Assembly: GCA_020638135.1 (NCBI GenBank)
Contig: JACKJE010000014.1
Span: 1 to 64,000, forward strand
Direction of reading: 5' to 3'
From: Methylobacteriaceae bacterium
Lineage (GTDB): Bacteria > Pseudomonadota > Alphaproteobacteria > Rhizobiales > Beijerinckiaceae
DNA length: 64,000 bases
Position 1 is the stretch's first letter. Every line of letters starts with the position of its first letter. This document shows positions 34,932-43,368 of this stretch, piece by piece. The notes below the pieces were generated by a model. The model saw only the letters and a list, made by a program, of their open reading frames with translations, did no database searches and was not told the origin of the DNA. Made by a program: the position numbers and the translations under genes.

Positions 34932-35753
34932 CTAGTGCGCGGTCCAGCCGCCGTCGGCCGCAAGCGCCGCGCCAGTGATCGAAGCTGCGCCATCGCTCGC
35001 CAGGAACAGGGCGATCGCCCCGATTTCCTCGACCGTGCCGAAGCGTTTGTTGGGTTGCTGGGCGAGCAGAACGTCGCGAATGACCTGTTCGCGCGCGACG
35101 CCATGCGCTTTCGCCTGCCCCTCGATCTGCGCCTCGACGAGCGGCGTGTAGACATAGCCCGGGCAGATCGCGTTGCATGTCACGCCCGATTGCGCCGCCT
35201 CCAGCGCGATCGTCTTGGTCAGCCCGATCACGCCGTGCTTGGCGGCGACATAGGCCGACTTGAACGGCGACGCGACCAGCCCATGCGCGGACGCGATATT
35301 GACGATGCGGCCCCAGCCTTTGTCGCGCATCGCAGGCAAGGCGAGTCGGGCCGTGTGAAAGGCCGACGACAGATTGATCGAGAGGATCAGGTCCCATTTC
35401 TCGACCGGGAAAGATTCGACGGGCGCGACATGCTGTATCCCGGCGTTGTTGACCAATATGTCGACGGCGCCGAAGCGGCGGATCGCTTCATCCATCATCG
35501 TCTCGATCTCCTGCGGCCGCGACAGATCCGCGCCCGAATAGATCGCGTCGACGCCATTCGCGCGCGCCACCTCGCAGGCAATCCTGGCGATCGTCCGCGG
35601 TTCGCCGAGGCCGTTCAGGACGACATTGGCGCCGGCGCGCGCGAGCGCCTGTGCGACGCCGAGGCCGATGCCGCTGGTGGACCCTGTGACGAGCGCGGTC
35701 TTGCCGAGCAGCGAGCGCTCGACGGCTTTCATTTCTTTCGACTGGTATGTCAT
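34932..35753 (-). CDS. bdhA: 3-hydroxybutyrate dehydrogenase
   Basis: A 273-residue SDR with TGSTSGIG, NNAGIQHVAPVE, active-site Ser in NIASAHGLVAS, and YVAAK. The segment KSAYVAAKHGVIGLTKTIALE and the C-terminal LAADGGWTAH are typical of BdhA. It interconverts 3-hydroxybutyrate and acetoacetate in polyhydroxybutyrate turnover. ATG at 35753 has GAGGAAG upstream; an internal ATG at 35732 is possible. An ATAG-N7-CTAT dyad lies 78 bp upstream, so it is probably LysR-regulated. Confidence 0.9.
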   Translation of the reverse strand: MTYQSKEMKAVERSLLGKTALVTGSTSGIGLGVAQALARAGANVVLNGLGEPRTIARIACEVARANGVDAIYSGADLSRPQEIETMMDEAIRRFGAVDILVNNAGIQHVAPVESFPVEKWDLILSINLSSAFHTARLALPAMRDKGWGRIVNIASAHGLVASPFKSAYVAAKHGVIGLTKTIALEAAQSGVTCNAICPGYVYTPLVEAQIEGQAKAHGVAREQVIRDVLLAQQPNKRFGTVEEIGAIALFLASDGAASITGAALAADGGWTAH

Positions 35754-35831
35754 GGCTTCCTCACGCGTTGATCTGCTGGAATGGTCGTCCGGACCGAAGC
35801 GCAACGGAAATGCCGGCTCACTCCTGTAACG

Positions 35832-35846
35832 ATAGGCTTTCGCTAT
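35832..35846. promoter_or_regulatory. LysR-type operator, copy B
   Basis: ATAG-GCTTTCG-CTAT between the end of the membrane-protein gene and the bdhA start (78 bp upstream). Exact match to the other four copies in the eight fixed bases. Confidence 0.68.
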
Positions 35847-35888
35847 TCATTGCGTTGCGGGCGAGTGACGACGCCCGGCGCATTCCGC

Positions 35889-36521
35889 CTATCGCGCTTC
35901 GAGACGCTCGAAGATCACGACCGCGAGATAGCCGAACAGCACATGCCCGGCCCAACTCATGAACGACAGAAGAGCAGCGCCATCGAGCAGCAGGAATGGC
36001 AGGCCCGCGAGCGGCGCCATGATGCCGAGCGCGTTGAACCAGGTGAACGAGCCCCAGATCAGCGCATCGCGATGCAGTCGAGACGGGTTGAGGAAGCGCG
36101 TCGCTGTCGTCAGCGCCACGACGAGCCAGAACGCGCCCTCGCCTGCATCGACCCCGTAGCGCTTGGCGCGCCATCCAACCGCGATGGTGAAGAGGGCGAG
36201 CACGACGATGTCGAGAATGGCGCCCCAGTTCCGGATGAAGCGCGATACGGCGAAATAGGCGAGCGGATAACCGAAGATGCCCACGAGATAGTGCAGGAAG
36301 GTCGCCGTCGACAGCGGCATGTCGTAGCTGGTCCAGTGACGAACCAGCGAGCGGACCAGCTCCGGCGGTTCGAGCGGGCCTCCGACGACCCAGGCGGTGA
36401 TCGTCCGCGCCCAGATCTCCCAGGCCATCAGCGCGCAATAGCCGCCGATGAAGAGATTGCGAAACGTGCGGGTGGAGGGAAAGGCGAGCGGCTGCGCCGC
36501 GGCCTGACCGGTGATGCTCAT
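35889..36521 (-). CDS. Integral membrane protein, unknown function
   Basis: A 210-residue protein with about five or six hydrophobic helices (LFIGGYCALMAWEIWA; FLHYLVGIFGYPLAYFAV; ILDIVVLALFTIAV; LIWGSFTWFNALGIMAPLAGLPFLLL; HVLFGYLAVVIF). Histidines lie in or near helices (RHW, LHY, GHVLFGY). No family recognised. It is divergent from the lysR gene, with the operator copy C between them, so it is a likely regulatory target. Start ATG at 36521; longer frames were rejected for lack of membrane-protein character. Confidence 0.75.
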   Translation of the reverse strand: MSITGQAAAQPLAFPSTRTFRNLFIGGYCALMAWEIWARTITAWVVGGPLEPPELVRSLVRHWTSYDMPLSTATFLHYLVGIFGYPLAYFAVSRFIRNWGAILDIVVLALFTIAVGWRAKRYGVDAGEGAFWLVVALTTATRFLNPSRLHRDALIWGSFTWFNALGIMAPLAGLPFLLLDGAALLSFMSWAGHVLFGYLAVVIFERLEAR

Positions 36522-36643
36522 GGCGAGGCTCCCGAAGAGATTGCAGCGCGCGCCCGGGTCGAATATGTCGCCTGCGCGACCGACCCGAGATAACGCCCGC
36601 ATCACCATAGCGTTGGTTGACAGGCGTTCGAGGCAGCGTATCC

Positions 36644-36658
36644 ATAGCCGTCTGCTAT
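36644..36658. promoter_or_regulatory. LysR-type operator, copy C (next to the regulator gene)
   Basis: ATAG-CCGTCTG-CTAT, 44 bp upstream of the lysR start and 122 bp upstream of the divergent membrane-protein start. This is the classic place for autoregulation. A possible -35 (TTGACA, 36617-36622) and -10 (TATCCA, 36639-36644) of lysR abut it, which fits repression by the bound protein. Confidence 0.72.
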
Positions 36659-36702
36659 CGTCCTCGGAGCTACAAGGAGCCGTCGACTGACGGGGGGCGA
36701 CG

Positions 36703-37590
36703 ATGGAAATGCACCAGGTCCGCTATTTCCTCGCGGTCTCGCAAACCATGAATTTCACGCGCGCCGCCGAGCAATGCCACGTGGCGCAACCCTCGCTCAC
36801 GCGCGCGATCAAGCTGCTGGAAGAAGAATTGGGGGGCGACCTTTTCCGGCGCGAACGCAAGCTCACGCACCTCACCGAATTCGGCCAGCGGATGCTGCCG
36901 TTCCTGCGCCAGTGCTACGAAAGCGCGCAAACCGCCAAGACGCTGGCCAAGACGATCCGCACCGGCGCCCTGGCGCCCCTGCCGATCGCCATTTCCTCCT
37001 CGGTCGAGTTCTCCGTATTGACGCCCGCGTTCGTCGAACTCTCACGCAGCTTTCCCGGCCTCGAACTCAAATTCGCGCGCGGCGGCGAGGCGGAGGTTTC
37101 CGACTTCCTCAAGAAGGGCGACGTCGAGATCGCCGTGGCCGGAGCGCTCGCCGAGAAATGGGAACGGCTCGATTCCTGGCCATTGTTCTCCGAGCCATGC
37201 GTTATCGTCGTATGGCCGGAGCACCGGCTCGCCAATCTCGACGCCGTCGAGCCGGCAATGCTCGCCAACGAACGCATCCTGTTGCGGCCCTATTGCGAGA
37301 CCTCCGAACGGGCGGTCAGACTGATCAAGGGCGATCTTGCGATCGCCCGCTCGCACGAGGCCGCCTGCGACGATGACGTCGTCAAGATGATCGAGGCGGA
37401 ACTGGGAATCAGCATCCTGCCGACGAGCGCCATCGTTCCGCCGACGCTGCGCAAGATCGCGGTGCGCGGCGCGTCGCTCGATCGCACCGTGCATCTCTAT
37501 TCGGTGGCGGGGCGCATGCGCTCGGCCGCCGCCGCCGCGCTGATGAAGCTTCTGCGCGCACGCGACTGGTCGGTCGGCGCCGCGCATTAG
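36703..37590 (+). CDS. LysR-family transcription regulator
   Basis: A 295-residue LysR protein. The winged helix-turn-helix spans about 1-60 (HQVRYFLAVSQTMNFTRAAEQCHVAQPSLTRAIKLLEEELGG) and the effector domain about 90-290. The effector is not known. The exact dyad ATAG-N7-CTAT, a T-N11-A motif of the kind LysR proteins bind, occurs in front of this gene and in front of four neighbouring units, so the protein is the best candidate regulator of the surrounding stress and PHB-related genes. Confidence 0.92.
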   Translation: MEMHQVRYFLAVSQTMNFTRAAEQCHVAQPSLTRAIKLLEEELGGDLFRRERKLTHLTEFGQRMLPFLRQCYESAQTAKTLAKTIRTGALAPLPIAISSSVEFSVLTPAFVELSRSFPGLELKFARGGEAEVSDFLKKGDVEIAVAGALAEKWERLDSWPLFSEPCVIVVWPEHRLANLDAVEPAMLANERILLRPYCETSERAVRLIKGDLAIARSHEAACDDDVVKMIEAELGISILPTSAIVPPTLRKIAVRGASLDRTVHLYSVAGRMRSAAAAALMKLLRARDWSVGAAH

Positions 37591-37698
37591 CGGATCACCG
37601 AAGCCTTGCGCGTTCAAATCCAGAGCCAACAACTATTGGAATACAGCGGCGCCCCGTCCGATCATCCCGTCGTCGACGCCGGGATCATGGAGGTCGCG

Positions 37699-38160
37699 AT
37701 GAACCGCATATCGAAAGCTTTCGCCGCAATCTTCATTGTCGTTCTCGCGACGTCTTTCGCCGGCGCCGATCAGAAGGAGGACGTCGTCCGTCTCTACCGC
37801 GATTTCGTCTCGGCGCAGAACGCCCACGATCTGAAGGGCGTTCGCCGCCTGCTCTCGGATTCCCCGGATTTTCTCTGGGTCAGCGACGGCAAGCCGGTCT
37901 GGGGCGCGGATGCGATGGTCCGGCGGATGTCGACCTTTCAGGCCTCCGACGTCTGGCGAGTCGAACCGACGCTCGATCGCGCCCGCGCAGTGTCCCTCTC
38001 CAGCGATGTCGCATTCCTGCATCTGCCGCTCGTACTGGAAATCGGCGCGCGCGCCAGCACCGATCGCTTGCGGTTTCTGGTCGGCATGGTGGCCAAGCGC
38101 ACGCCCGCTGGCTGGCGGATCGCCGCGCTGTTCACGACAGGCGACAAAAGCGCGCCGTAG
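37699..38160 (+). CDS. Secreted NTF2-like (SnoaL/DUF4440-type) protein
   Basis: A 153-residue protein with signal peptide (KAFAAIFIVVLATSFAGA) followed by a single NTF2-like fold: VVRLYRDFVSAQNAHDLKGVRRLLSDSPDFLWVSDGKPVWG, then strands ending TPAGWRIAALFTTG. Such domains may bind small ligands or act as enzymes; the role here is unknown. ATG at 37699 follows GGAGGT. Its stop is 3 bp from the convergent redoxin gene. Confidence 0.78.
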   Translation: MNRISKAFAAIFIVVLATSFAGADQKEDVVRLYRDFVSAQNAHDLKGVRRLLSDSPDFLWVSDGKPVWGADAMVRRMSTFQASDVWRVEPTLDRARAVSLSSDVAFLHLPLVLEIGARASTDRLRFLVGMVAKRTPAGWRIAALFTTGDKSAP

Positions 38161-38163
38161 CGT

Positions 38164-38889
38164 CTAGCGCGCAGTCTCGGCGATGCGCGCGAGCGCTGTG
38201 AGAATACGATCGACCGCCATGCGGTTCAGACGAAAATCCGGATCGATCACGCGGTCGGCGATCCTGCCCTCGCCGTCGAGCACGAAAGTCGCGGGGATCG
38301 GCAGAAACCAGCTTTCGTTTCCCTGAAACACCGGCATCTGGTGCCCCATGCGCTTGAATACGCGCATCAGATCGTCGCCGATGTAGAAGCACAGGCCGAG
38401 CTCCAGCGCATAGGCGCCGTCGATGTCGGACAGCACCGGAAACGGAACGCCGCGCTGCTCGACGATCTTCGTGAAGGCCTGGCGTTCCGGCATGATCGAG
38501 ATCGCCGTCGCGCCATGGCGACGCAGCTCCGTATAGGCTTTGGCGAGCGAACCGAGTTCGATCCGGCAGAACGGGCACCAATGGCCGCGGTTGACGCTGA
38601 CCAGCGTCGGACCGTTCGCCGTGAAATCCGCGAGCGTTCGAAGCCGCCCGTCCTGATCCGGCAGCGTAAAGGTCGGCAGCTTGTCGCCGATAGCGGGCGC
38701 CTGAGCGCCGGTGTCTGCGCCGCGCAAGCGCTCGACCAACGCTTCATAAGCCTTGGCGACAGCCGGGTTCAACCGCTCCAGCTCGCTGGCGTAAGCGGCG
38801 AGCGCCTGACCCATCGTCATGTCCTGGGCCAGAATATCGGCAAGCGCCTCTGGAAGCGTCGAATGGCCGGTCGTGCGCGATGTCGTCAT
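38164..38889 (-). CDS. Redoxin/AhpC-TSA-like protein with CPFC motif (copy 1)
   Basis: A 241-residue cytoplasmic protein: an all-helical N-terminal part (1-60), then a thioredoxin-fold domain with VSVNRGHWCPFCRIELGSLAKAY. The CxxC in this place resembles peroxiredoxin-like redoxins that reduce peroxides or disulfides. The C-terminal FLPIPATFVLDGEGRI is typical of the fold. It is a close paralogue of the gene just upstream (38950). No signal peptide. Probably an oxidative-stress enzyme. Confidence 0.85.
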   Translation of the reverse strand: MTTSRTTGHSTLPEALADILAQDMTMGQALAAYASELERLNPAVAKAYEALVERLRGADTGAQAPAIGDKLPTFTLPDQDGRLRTLADFTANGPTLVSVNRGHWCPFCRIELGSLAKAYTELRRHGATAISIMPERQAFTKIVEQRGVPFPVLSDIDGAYALELGLCFYIGDDLMRVFKRMGHQMPVFQGNESWFLPIPATFVLDGEGRIADRVIDPDFRLNRMAVDRILTALARIAETAR

Positions 38890-38949
38890 GTCGATGCCAT
38901 TGTAATACCGTCGGCCGCTGCGGCGCGAGCAATTCTCTGCAGAGATGCT

Positions 38950-39663
38950 TCACCCCGCGCCGGTTGCGGTCGCCCTGTCGATCGCCGCCATGACCCTGTC
39001 GATCGACAGCCGCTTCAACCGAAAGTCGGGATCCACCATGCGTTCAACGACAATGCCACGTCGGTCGAGCACGAAGGTCGCGGGGATCGGCAGGAACCAC
39101 GAATCCAGCCCCTGGAACACGGGCAGTGGATTGCCGGTTTCCTGGAAGAGGTTCCTGATCTCGTCGCCGACATAGAAGCACAGACCGATGCTCATGCCGT
39201 AAGCACAGTCCATGTCCGAGAGAACCGGCGCCAGGGCGCTGCGGTCGCGCACGATGCGCGCATAGGTTTGCTTCTCAGGCATGATGACGACGACCGACGC
39301 GCCGGCGCGTTCGAGGGCGGGCGCCGCCTTAGCCAGGGCGCTCGTCTCGATGTAGCAGAATGGGCACCAGTGGCCGCGCACGACGCTGACGACGACGGGT
39401 CCGCGGCTCGTGAATTCATCGAGCGCGCGCAGATTGCCGTTTTCGTCCGGCAACATGAAATGGGGCAAGGTCTCGCCGATCGCGGGCGCGCCGACGCCCG
39501 CATGCACGGCCCGCAAACGCTCGATCAGGGCGACATTGGCCTTGGCGATCGCGGGCTTGAGCCGCTCGAGCTCGGATGCAAAAGCAGCGAGCGCCTCCGA
39601 CATCGTCATGTCCTGCGCAAGGATCCCGGCCAGCGCCTCGGGAAGCGTTGCATAGTGCGGCAT
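38950..39663 (-). CDS. Redoxin/AhpC-TSA-like protein with CPFC motif (copy 2)
   Basis: A 237-residue paralogue of the downstream gene. It shares LPEALAxILAQDMTM at the N-terminus, VVRGHWCPFCYIE at the active site and PVFQGLDSWFLPIPATFVLD near the end. The two are separated by 60 bp and clearly arose by tandem duplication. An ATAG-N7-CTAT dyad lies 62 bp upstream, so both are likely under the LysR regulator. Confidence 0.85.
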   Translation of the reverse strand: MPHYATLPEALAGILAQDMTMSEALAAFASELERLKPAIAKANVALIERLRAVHAGVGAPAIGETLPHFMLPDENGNLRALDEFTSRGPVVVSVVRGHWCPFCYIETSALAKAAPALERAGASVVVIMPEKQTYARIVRDRSALAPVLSDMDCAYGMSIGLCFYVGDEIRNLFQETGNPLPVFQGLDSWFLPIPATFVLDRRGIVVERMVDPDFRLKRLSIDRVMAAIDRATATGAG

Positions 39664-39725
39664 GGACGAGTTGCTCCGGTGTTGTGGCGCATTTCTAAGC
39701 TACGGCGCGCCGCGCGTCCGCGCCA

Positions 39726-39740
39726 ATAGCGATTGTCTAT
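39726..39740. promoter_or_regulatory. LysR-type operator, copy D1
   Basis: ATAG-CGATTGT-CTAT, 62 bp upstream of the redoxin operon. With copy D2 (41 bp further on) it lies in the divergent region between the redoxins and the MFS gene. Confidence 0.7.
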
Positions 39741-39781
39741 CGAACCTCCGGCCGACAATTCGGCGACGTATCGCGCTGCCG

Positions 39782-39796
39782 ATAGCGCGCGTCTAT
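39782..39796. promoter_or_regulatory. LysR-type operator, copy D2
   Basis: ATAG-CGCGCGT-CTAT (with flanking G and C, GATAG and CTATC), 104 bp upstream of the MFS start. D1 and D2 begin 56 bp apart, so two dimers could form the tetramer usual for LysR proteins. Confidence 0.7.
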
Positions 39797-39900
39797 CCAA
39801 TCGCAAGCCCAATGATATTTCAGCTCGCCCCGCCCGCCATCCAGACTGCCCGCTGAGATGAGGCCTCCCATTAAGGCCGGTCAGAGGAGCGAGCCACGTC

Positions 39901-41085
39901 ATGGACCGCGCGATTGCACTTGAGCCGACCATTGGATCGATCGCGCAGAGCGCGCGCCGGACCATCACGATTGCCACGATCGCCTTTCTGACGCTGATTG
40001 ATCTCTTCGCGGCTCAAGCGATCCTGCCCGCGCTTGCGCAGGCCTACGATGTTTCGTCGGCCGTGATGGGGCTCGCCGTCAACGCCTGCACGTTCGGCAT
40101 GGCGCTCGCCAGCATCGCGACGGCGCTCGCGAGCGCCCGCATCGAGCGTCGGCGCGGCATCGTGCTGAGCCTTTGCATGCTCGCGATTCCCACTTACCTT
40201 CTCGGCCTCGCGCCGGATATCGCGACTTTCTCGATCCTGCGCGTGCTGCAGGGCCTGTGCATGGCCGCGGCCTTTTCGCTCACGCTCGCCTATCTCGGCG
40301 AGAACTGCGCCTCCCATGCGGCGAGCGGCGCATTCGCCGCCTATATCGCCGGCAATGTCGCGTCGAACCTGTTCGGACGGCTCGCATCCGCGTTTCTGGT
40401 CGAGCATCTCGGTCTGCGCGGCAATTTCATCGCGCTCGCGCTCTTCAATCTCCTGGGCGCGGCCTTCGTGCTCGCGACCATTCGAGCGGCGCGCGCGCCG
40501 GCGATCAACTACACGCTCGGCGAAGGGTTCGCGGGCATTCGCGCCAATCTTCGACGGCCGGAGCAGCGCGCGAGCTACTTCATCGGCTTTTGCATACTCT
40601 TCGCCTTCATTGGCGTCTTCACCTTCGTCAATTTCATTCTGGCGCGCCCGCCGATTGCGCTCGACGCCGGGGCGATCGGGCTCGTCTATCTCATCTTCGT
40701 CCCCTCGCTCGTCACGACGCCGCTGGCCGGTCGGGCGGCGGACATGTTCGGCGCGCGCCGTTCGATTCTCGCCGCGCTCGGCCTCGCCATTGCAGGCCTG
40801 CCGCTTCTGTTGACAACCTATCTGCCACTCATCCTGTCGGGCCTTGCGCTCATCGGCGTCGGCACTTTCGTCGCGCAGGCGGTGACCTCGGGTTTCGTGA
40901 CGACGAGCGCGCGTGACAATCGCGGCGCCGCAAGCGGCCTTTATCTTGCGAGCTATTTCGCGGGTGGGCTCGCCGGCGCAGCGCTGCTCGGCCCCGTCTT
41001 CGATCGCTTCGGCTGGGGCGCCTGCGTCGGCGGCGTATCGCTCGCGCTCGTCGCGGCAGGCCTGGCGACCCGACGCCTTCGTTAG
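39901..41085 (+). CDS. MFS transporter
   Basis: A 394-residue major facilitator with twelve predicted helices. Signature elements are AVNACTFGMALASIATALASARIERRRGI between helices 2 and 3 and AGRAADMFGARRSI in the second half. Sequence style suggests a drug- or metabolite-efflux carrier (DHA1-like). It is transcribed away from the redoxin pair, sharing the LysR-type dyads. Substrate unknown. Confidence 0.88.
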   Translation: MDRAIALEPTIGSIAQSARRTITIATIAFLTLIDLFAAQAILPALAQAYDVSSAVMGLAVNACTFGMALASIATALASARIERRRGIVLSLCMLAIPTYLLGLAPDIATFSILRVLQGLCMAAAFSLTLAYLGENCASHAASGAFAAYIAGNVASNLFGRLASAFLVEHLGLRGNFIALALFNLLGAAFVLATIRAARAPAINYTLGEGFAGIRANLRRPEQRASYFIGFCILFAFIGVFTFVNFILARPPIALDAGAIGLVYLIFVPSLVTTPLAGRAADMFGARRSILAALGLAIAGLPLLLTTYLPLILSGLALIGVGTFVAQAVTSGFVTTSARDNRGAASGLYLASYFAGGLAGAALLGPVFDRFGWGACVGGVSLALVAAGLATRRLR

Positions 41086-41147
41086 TTCGACGCGTTTCGG
41101 CGACGCCGGTCGCGCCGTAATCCGACCGGCCATTCAAGGAGACGATC

Positions 41148-41642
41148 ATGACCAGACAACAGCCTGCAAACACACTCGCCCTCGGCGCGCTCGCGACCGG
41201 CCTCGTCCTTCTAGGCGTTCAGGCGCAGGCCGGGGTTTGTCCGTCGGACAAAGTGCTGAAGGTCCCGCGCGCCATCGAATCGAAAGACAGCGTCGGCGTC
41301 ACGCGCGAGACGCTGTCGACCGTCAATCTCAAGGGTTGGCGCAGCGTGGGCGACCTGTTCCTGCGCACGCGGCGCCTCGTCATCGCCGGCCACGGCGTCG
41401 TGCCGACGCACAACCACGACGACAGGCCGTCGATCGTCTTCATCGTCAAGGGCGAACTGATCGAGCATAGCACGTTGTGCGCAGTCCCGATCCGTCACCA
41501 GACCGGAGACTGGACGCCTGAGTTCGGTCCGGGGCACGGCCACTGGTGGGAAAATCCGAACGCCGGGGAGGCGATCGTGACGTCGTCGGACGTGGTCGAT
41601 CAGGAGACGATCGATCTCGACAAGCCGAAGATGGACATGTGA
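41148..41642 (+). CDS. Secreted cupin-domain protein
   Basis: A 164-residue protein with signal peptide (LALGALATGLVLLGVQAQA) and one cupin barrel. HNHDDRPSIVFIVKGELIEH provides two metal-binding His and the usual Glu, and GHGHWWENPNAGEA the third His. A Cys pair (VCPSD, TLCAV) may be oxidised in the periplasm. Function unknown. Preceded by GGAGACG ribosome site, 62 bp after the MFS gene, so possibly cotranscribed with it. Confidence 0.8.
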   Translation: MTRQQPANTLALGALATGLVLLGVQAQAGVCPSDKVLKVPRAIESKDSVGVTRETLSTVNLKGWRSVGDLFLRTRRLVIAGHGVVPTHNHDDRPSIVFIVKGELIEHSTLCAVPIRHQTGDWTPEFGPGHGHWWENPNAGEAIVTSSDVVDQETIDLDKPKMDM

Positions 41643-41799
41643 CGCCGGGCGACTCGACGGCGGCGCGGTCGGACACGGCGGCGCCGGCGCCAAGCATGAA
41701 ACAGAATTTTTCGCGGCGTGACAGCTTGAGTACGCACCGCCCAAGCGGACGTTCCGATCGAGGCGATCACGCCGCCGAACTTGCGACGGAGAATGAGTC

Positions 41800-42015
41800 A
41801 TGACGACCAATCCCTATCGGCCGGCGCGTTTCACCGACGCAGGCGCGCGGCAGACCGCTCTGTTTCTCGCCGCGTTGGCCGCGCTCACCTGCATCGCCGC
41901 GCTCAACGCCATCAATCTCGTTGCCGAAGGAAGCGTGGACATCCGGCGCGCCGGGCGATCGTCGGCCCCGGAGCTACACGCGAGCGTGGAATTTCGGCAG
42001 TCGGCTCCTCGGTGA
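41800..42015 (+). CDS. Small single-pass membrane protein
   Basis: A 71-residue frame starting MTTNPYRPARF with one hydrophobic helix (TALFLAALAALTCIAALNAINLV) and a short polar tail. A weak ribosome site (GGAG) lies about 10 bp upstream. No family recognised. It could be a real small membrane protein downstream of the cupin gene or a chance frame. The preceding 157 bp contain nothing else. Confidence 0.5.
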   Translation: MTTNPYRPARFTDAGARQTALFLAALAALTCIAALNAINLVAEGSVDIRRAGRSSAPELHASVEFRQSAPR

Positions 42016-42108
42016 ACTCGCCGTCTGACTGAGGACCAATACCAAGGATCGATCGAAGCGCGGCGTTTCTTGATGCGCGCAAATTACGGCTTCAGACGGC
42101 CCCCGTCG

Positions 42109-43368
42109 TCAGGATGCGAGAGTCGGCCCCTCCGCGAACCGCTGAACCCGCGCCGCGATCTCCATACAAGCGCGCGCCTGATGGTACGGATCCTTCCAGT
42201 GGACAATTCTCGGGGCGAACTGATCCGGTTCTCCGGTCTCCATCACGCGCAACCTCCAGTCACCGGTCGCGGGATCGAGAAAGTAACGATGCACGAAGGC
42301 CCAGGTCGATACGGCGCGCGCCGCCATCTCGGCGTCGTGCCATCGCAGACTCAAGACGACGAGGCCGAGCATGGCTTCGGCCTGCACCCACCACAGGATT
42401 CGCGAAGGCGCAGTCGGCGCCTCCGCGACCCTTTCGCGCCAGGCGCCTGACGTCAGCATTCCCGAGGCTATCGCGCCCCGGGCCAATTCGAGAGCGCGCG
42501 CCCTTATCTTGGCGGTCGCCAGGGTATCGCCGACAAAGTCGGCGGCGGTGTCCAGAAGCCAGCTTGCTTCGATGTCATGGCCAGGCCAGATGATCGATCC
42601 GGAACGCAAACGTTCGGCGGTAAGCTTCTGGTACGTGTATCGACCGTCCGTGCTCAGAAACAGGCTGAGGAAAGCGTCGACGAGACGCGCAAGAGATTGC
42701 GCCACTCTTTCGTCGCCGGTGGCGCGCAGCAGTTCCAGATAGGCTTCGATCAAATGGAGATGCGTGTCGGCTGTGTACCGCGCGGGCGCTTCGCCGAGCG
42801 CGCGATCGGCATTCCTCGTCTCGTTCCAATGCCCGTCGAAGGATTCGACGTGCAAGCCCTTGTGATCGCTGCAAGCGCGGTCTTCGATCGTCTCGAACAG
42901 GACGAACGCGGCGCTGCCGGCGTCTTTGTCTCCGGCAGCAGCGGCGGCCGCCAAGGCAAAAAGCGCGAAAGCTTGCCCATAGACGTGCTTGGATCGGTCG
43001 ATTGGGGCTCCCGCACGGTCGAGGGCCGCCCAGAAACCGCCCGAGCGCACGTCGCGAAACCGCTCGAGGTGGTCGAGCGCCCTTCTTGCGCCGGAGATGC
43101 ATGCGGGATCGCGGTAGAGTCGGCCGGCTGTGGCGAAAGTCCACGCCATCCTGGCCGAAAAGACGAGGGTTCTCGCGGCATGTTCGTGAATTCCCCCGCG
43201 CGCGTCGACCGACGTCCAGTAGCCGCCGCACGGGTCTTCCATCGACAGCCAATAGGGCAATAACTGTCGACGAAGATGCTCGTCCGCTTCTCTGGCGATG
43301 TCCAGCAGTCCGGGCGCAATTGTCGATGGGGCATTGTCTCCCGGCCCTTGCGTCGGTCCCTCCGTCAT
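42109..43368 (-). CDS. AGE-family sugar epimerase/isomerase
   Basis: A 419-residue (alpha/alpha)6-barrel protein of the N-acylglucosamine 2-epimerase family. Family features are LPYWLSMEDPCGGYWTSVDARG, HVYGQAFALFALA, the RYTADTHLHLIEAYLELLRAT segment, IIWPGHDIEASWLL and ILWWVQAEAMLGL, which carry the conserved His and Trp of the barrel. It may epimerise or isomerise a free sugar. The ATG at 43368 overlaps the stop of the upstream fusion gene, so the two are coupled. Confidence 0.87.
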   Translation of the reverse strand: MTEGPTQGPGDNAPSTIAPGLLDIAREADEHLRRQLLPYWLSMEDPCGGYWTSVDARGGIHEHAARTLVFSARMAWTFATAGRLYRDPACISGARRALDHLERFRDVRSGGFWAALDRAGAPIDRSKHVYGQAFALFALAAAAAAGDKDAGSAAFVLFETIEDRACSDHKGLHVESFDGHWNETRNADRALGEAPARYTADTHLHLIEAYLELLRATGDERVAQSLARLVDAFLSLFLSTDGRYTYQKLTAERLRSGSIIWPGHDIEASWLLDTAADFVGDTLATAKIRARALELARGAIASGMLTSGAWRERVAEAPTAPSRILWWVQAEAMLGLVVLSLRWHDAEMAARAVSTWAFVHRYFLDPATGDWRLRVMETGEPDQFAPRIVHWKDPYHQARACMEIAARVQRFAEGPTLAS

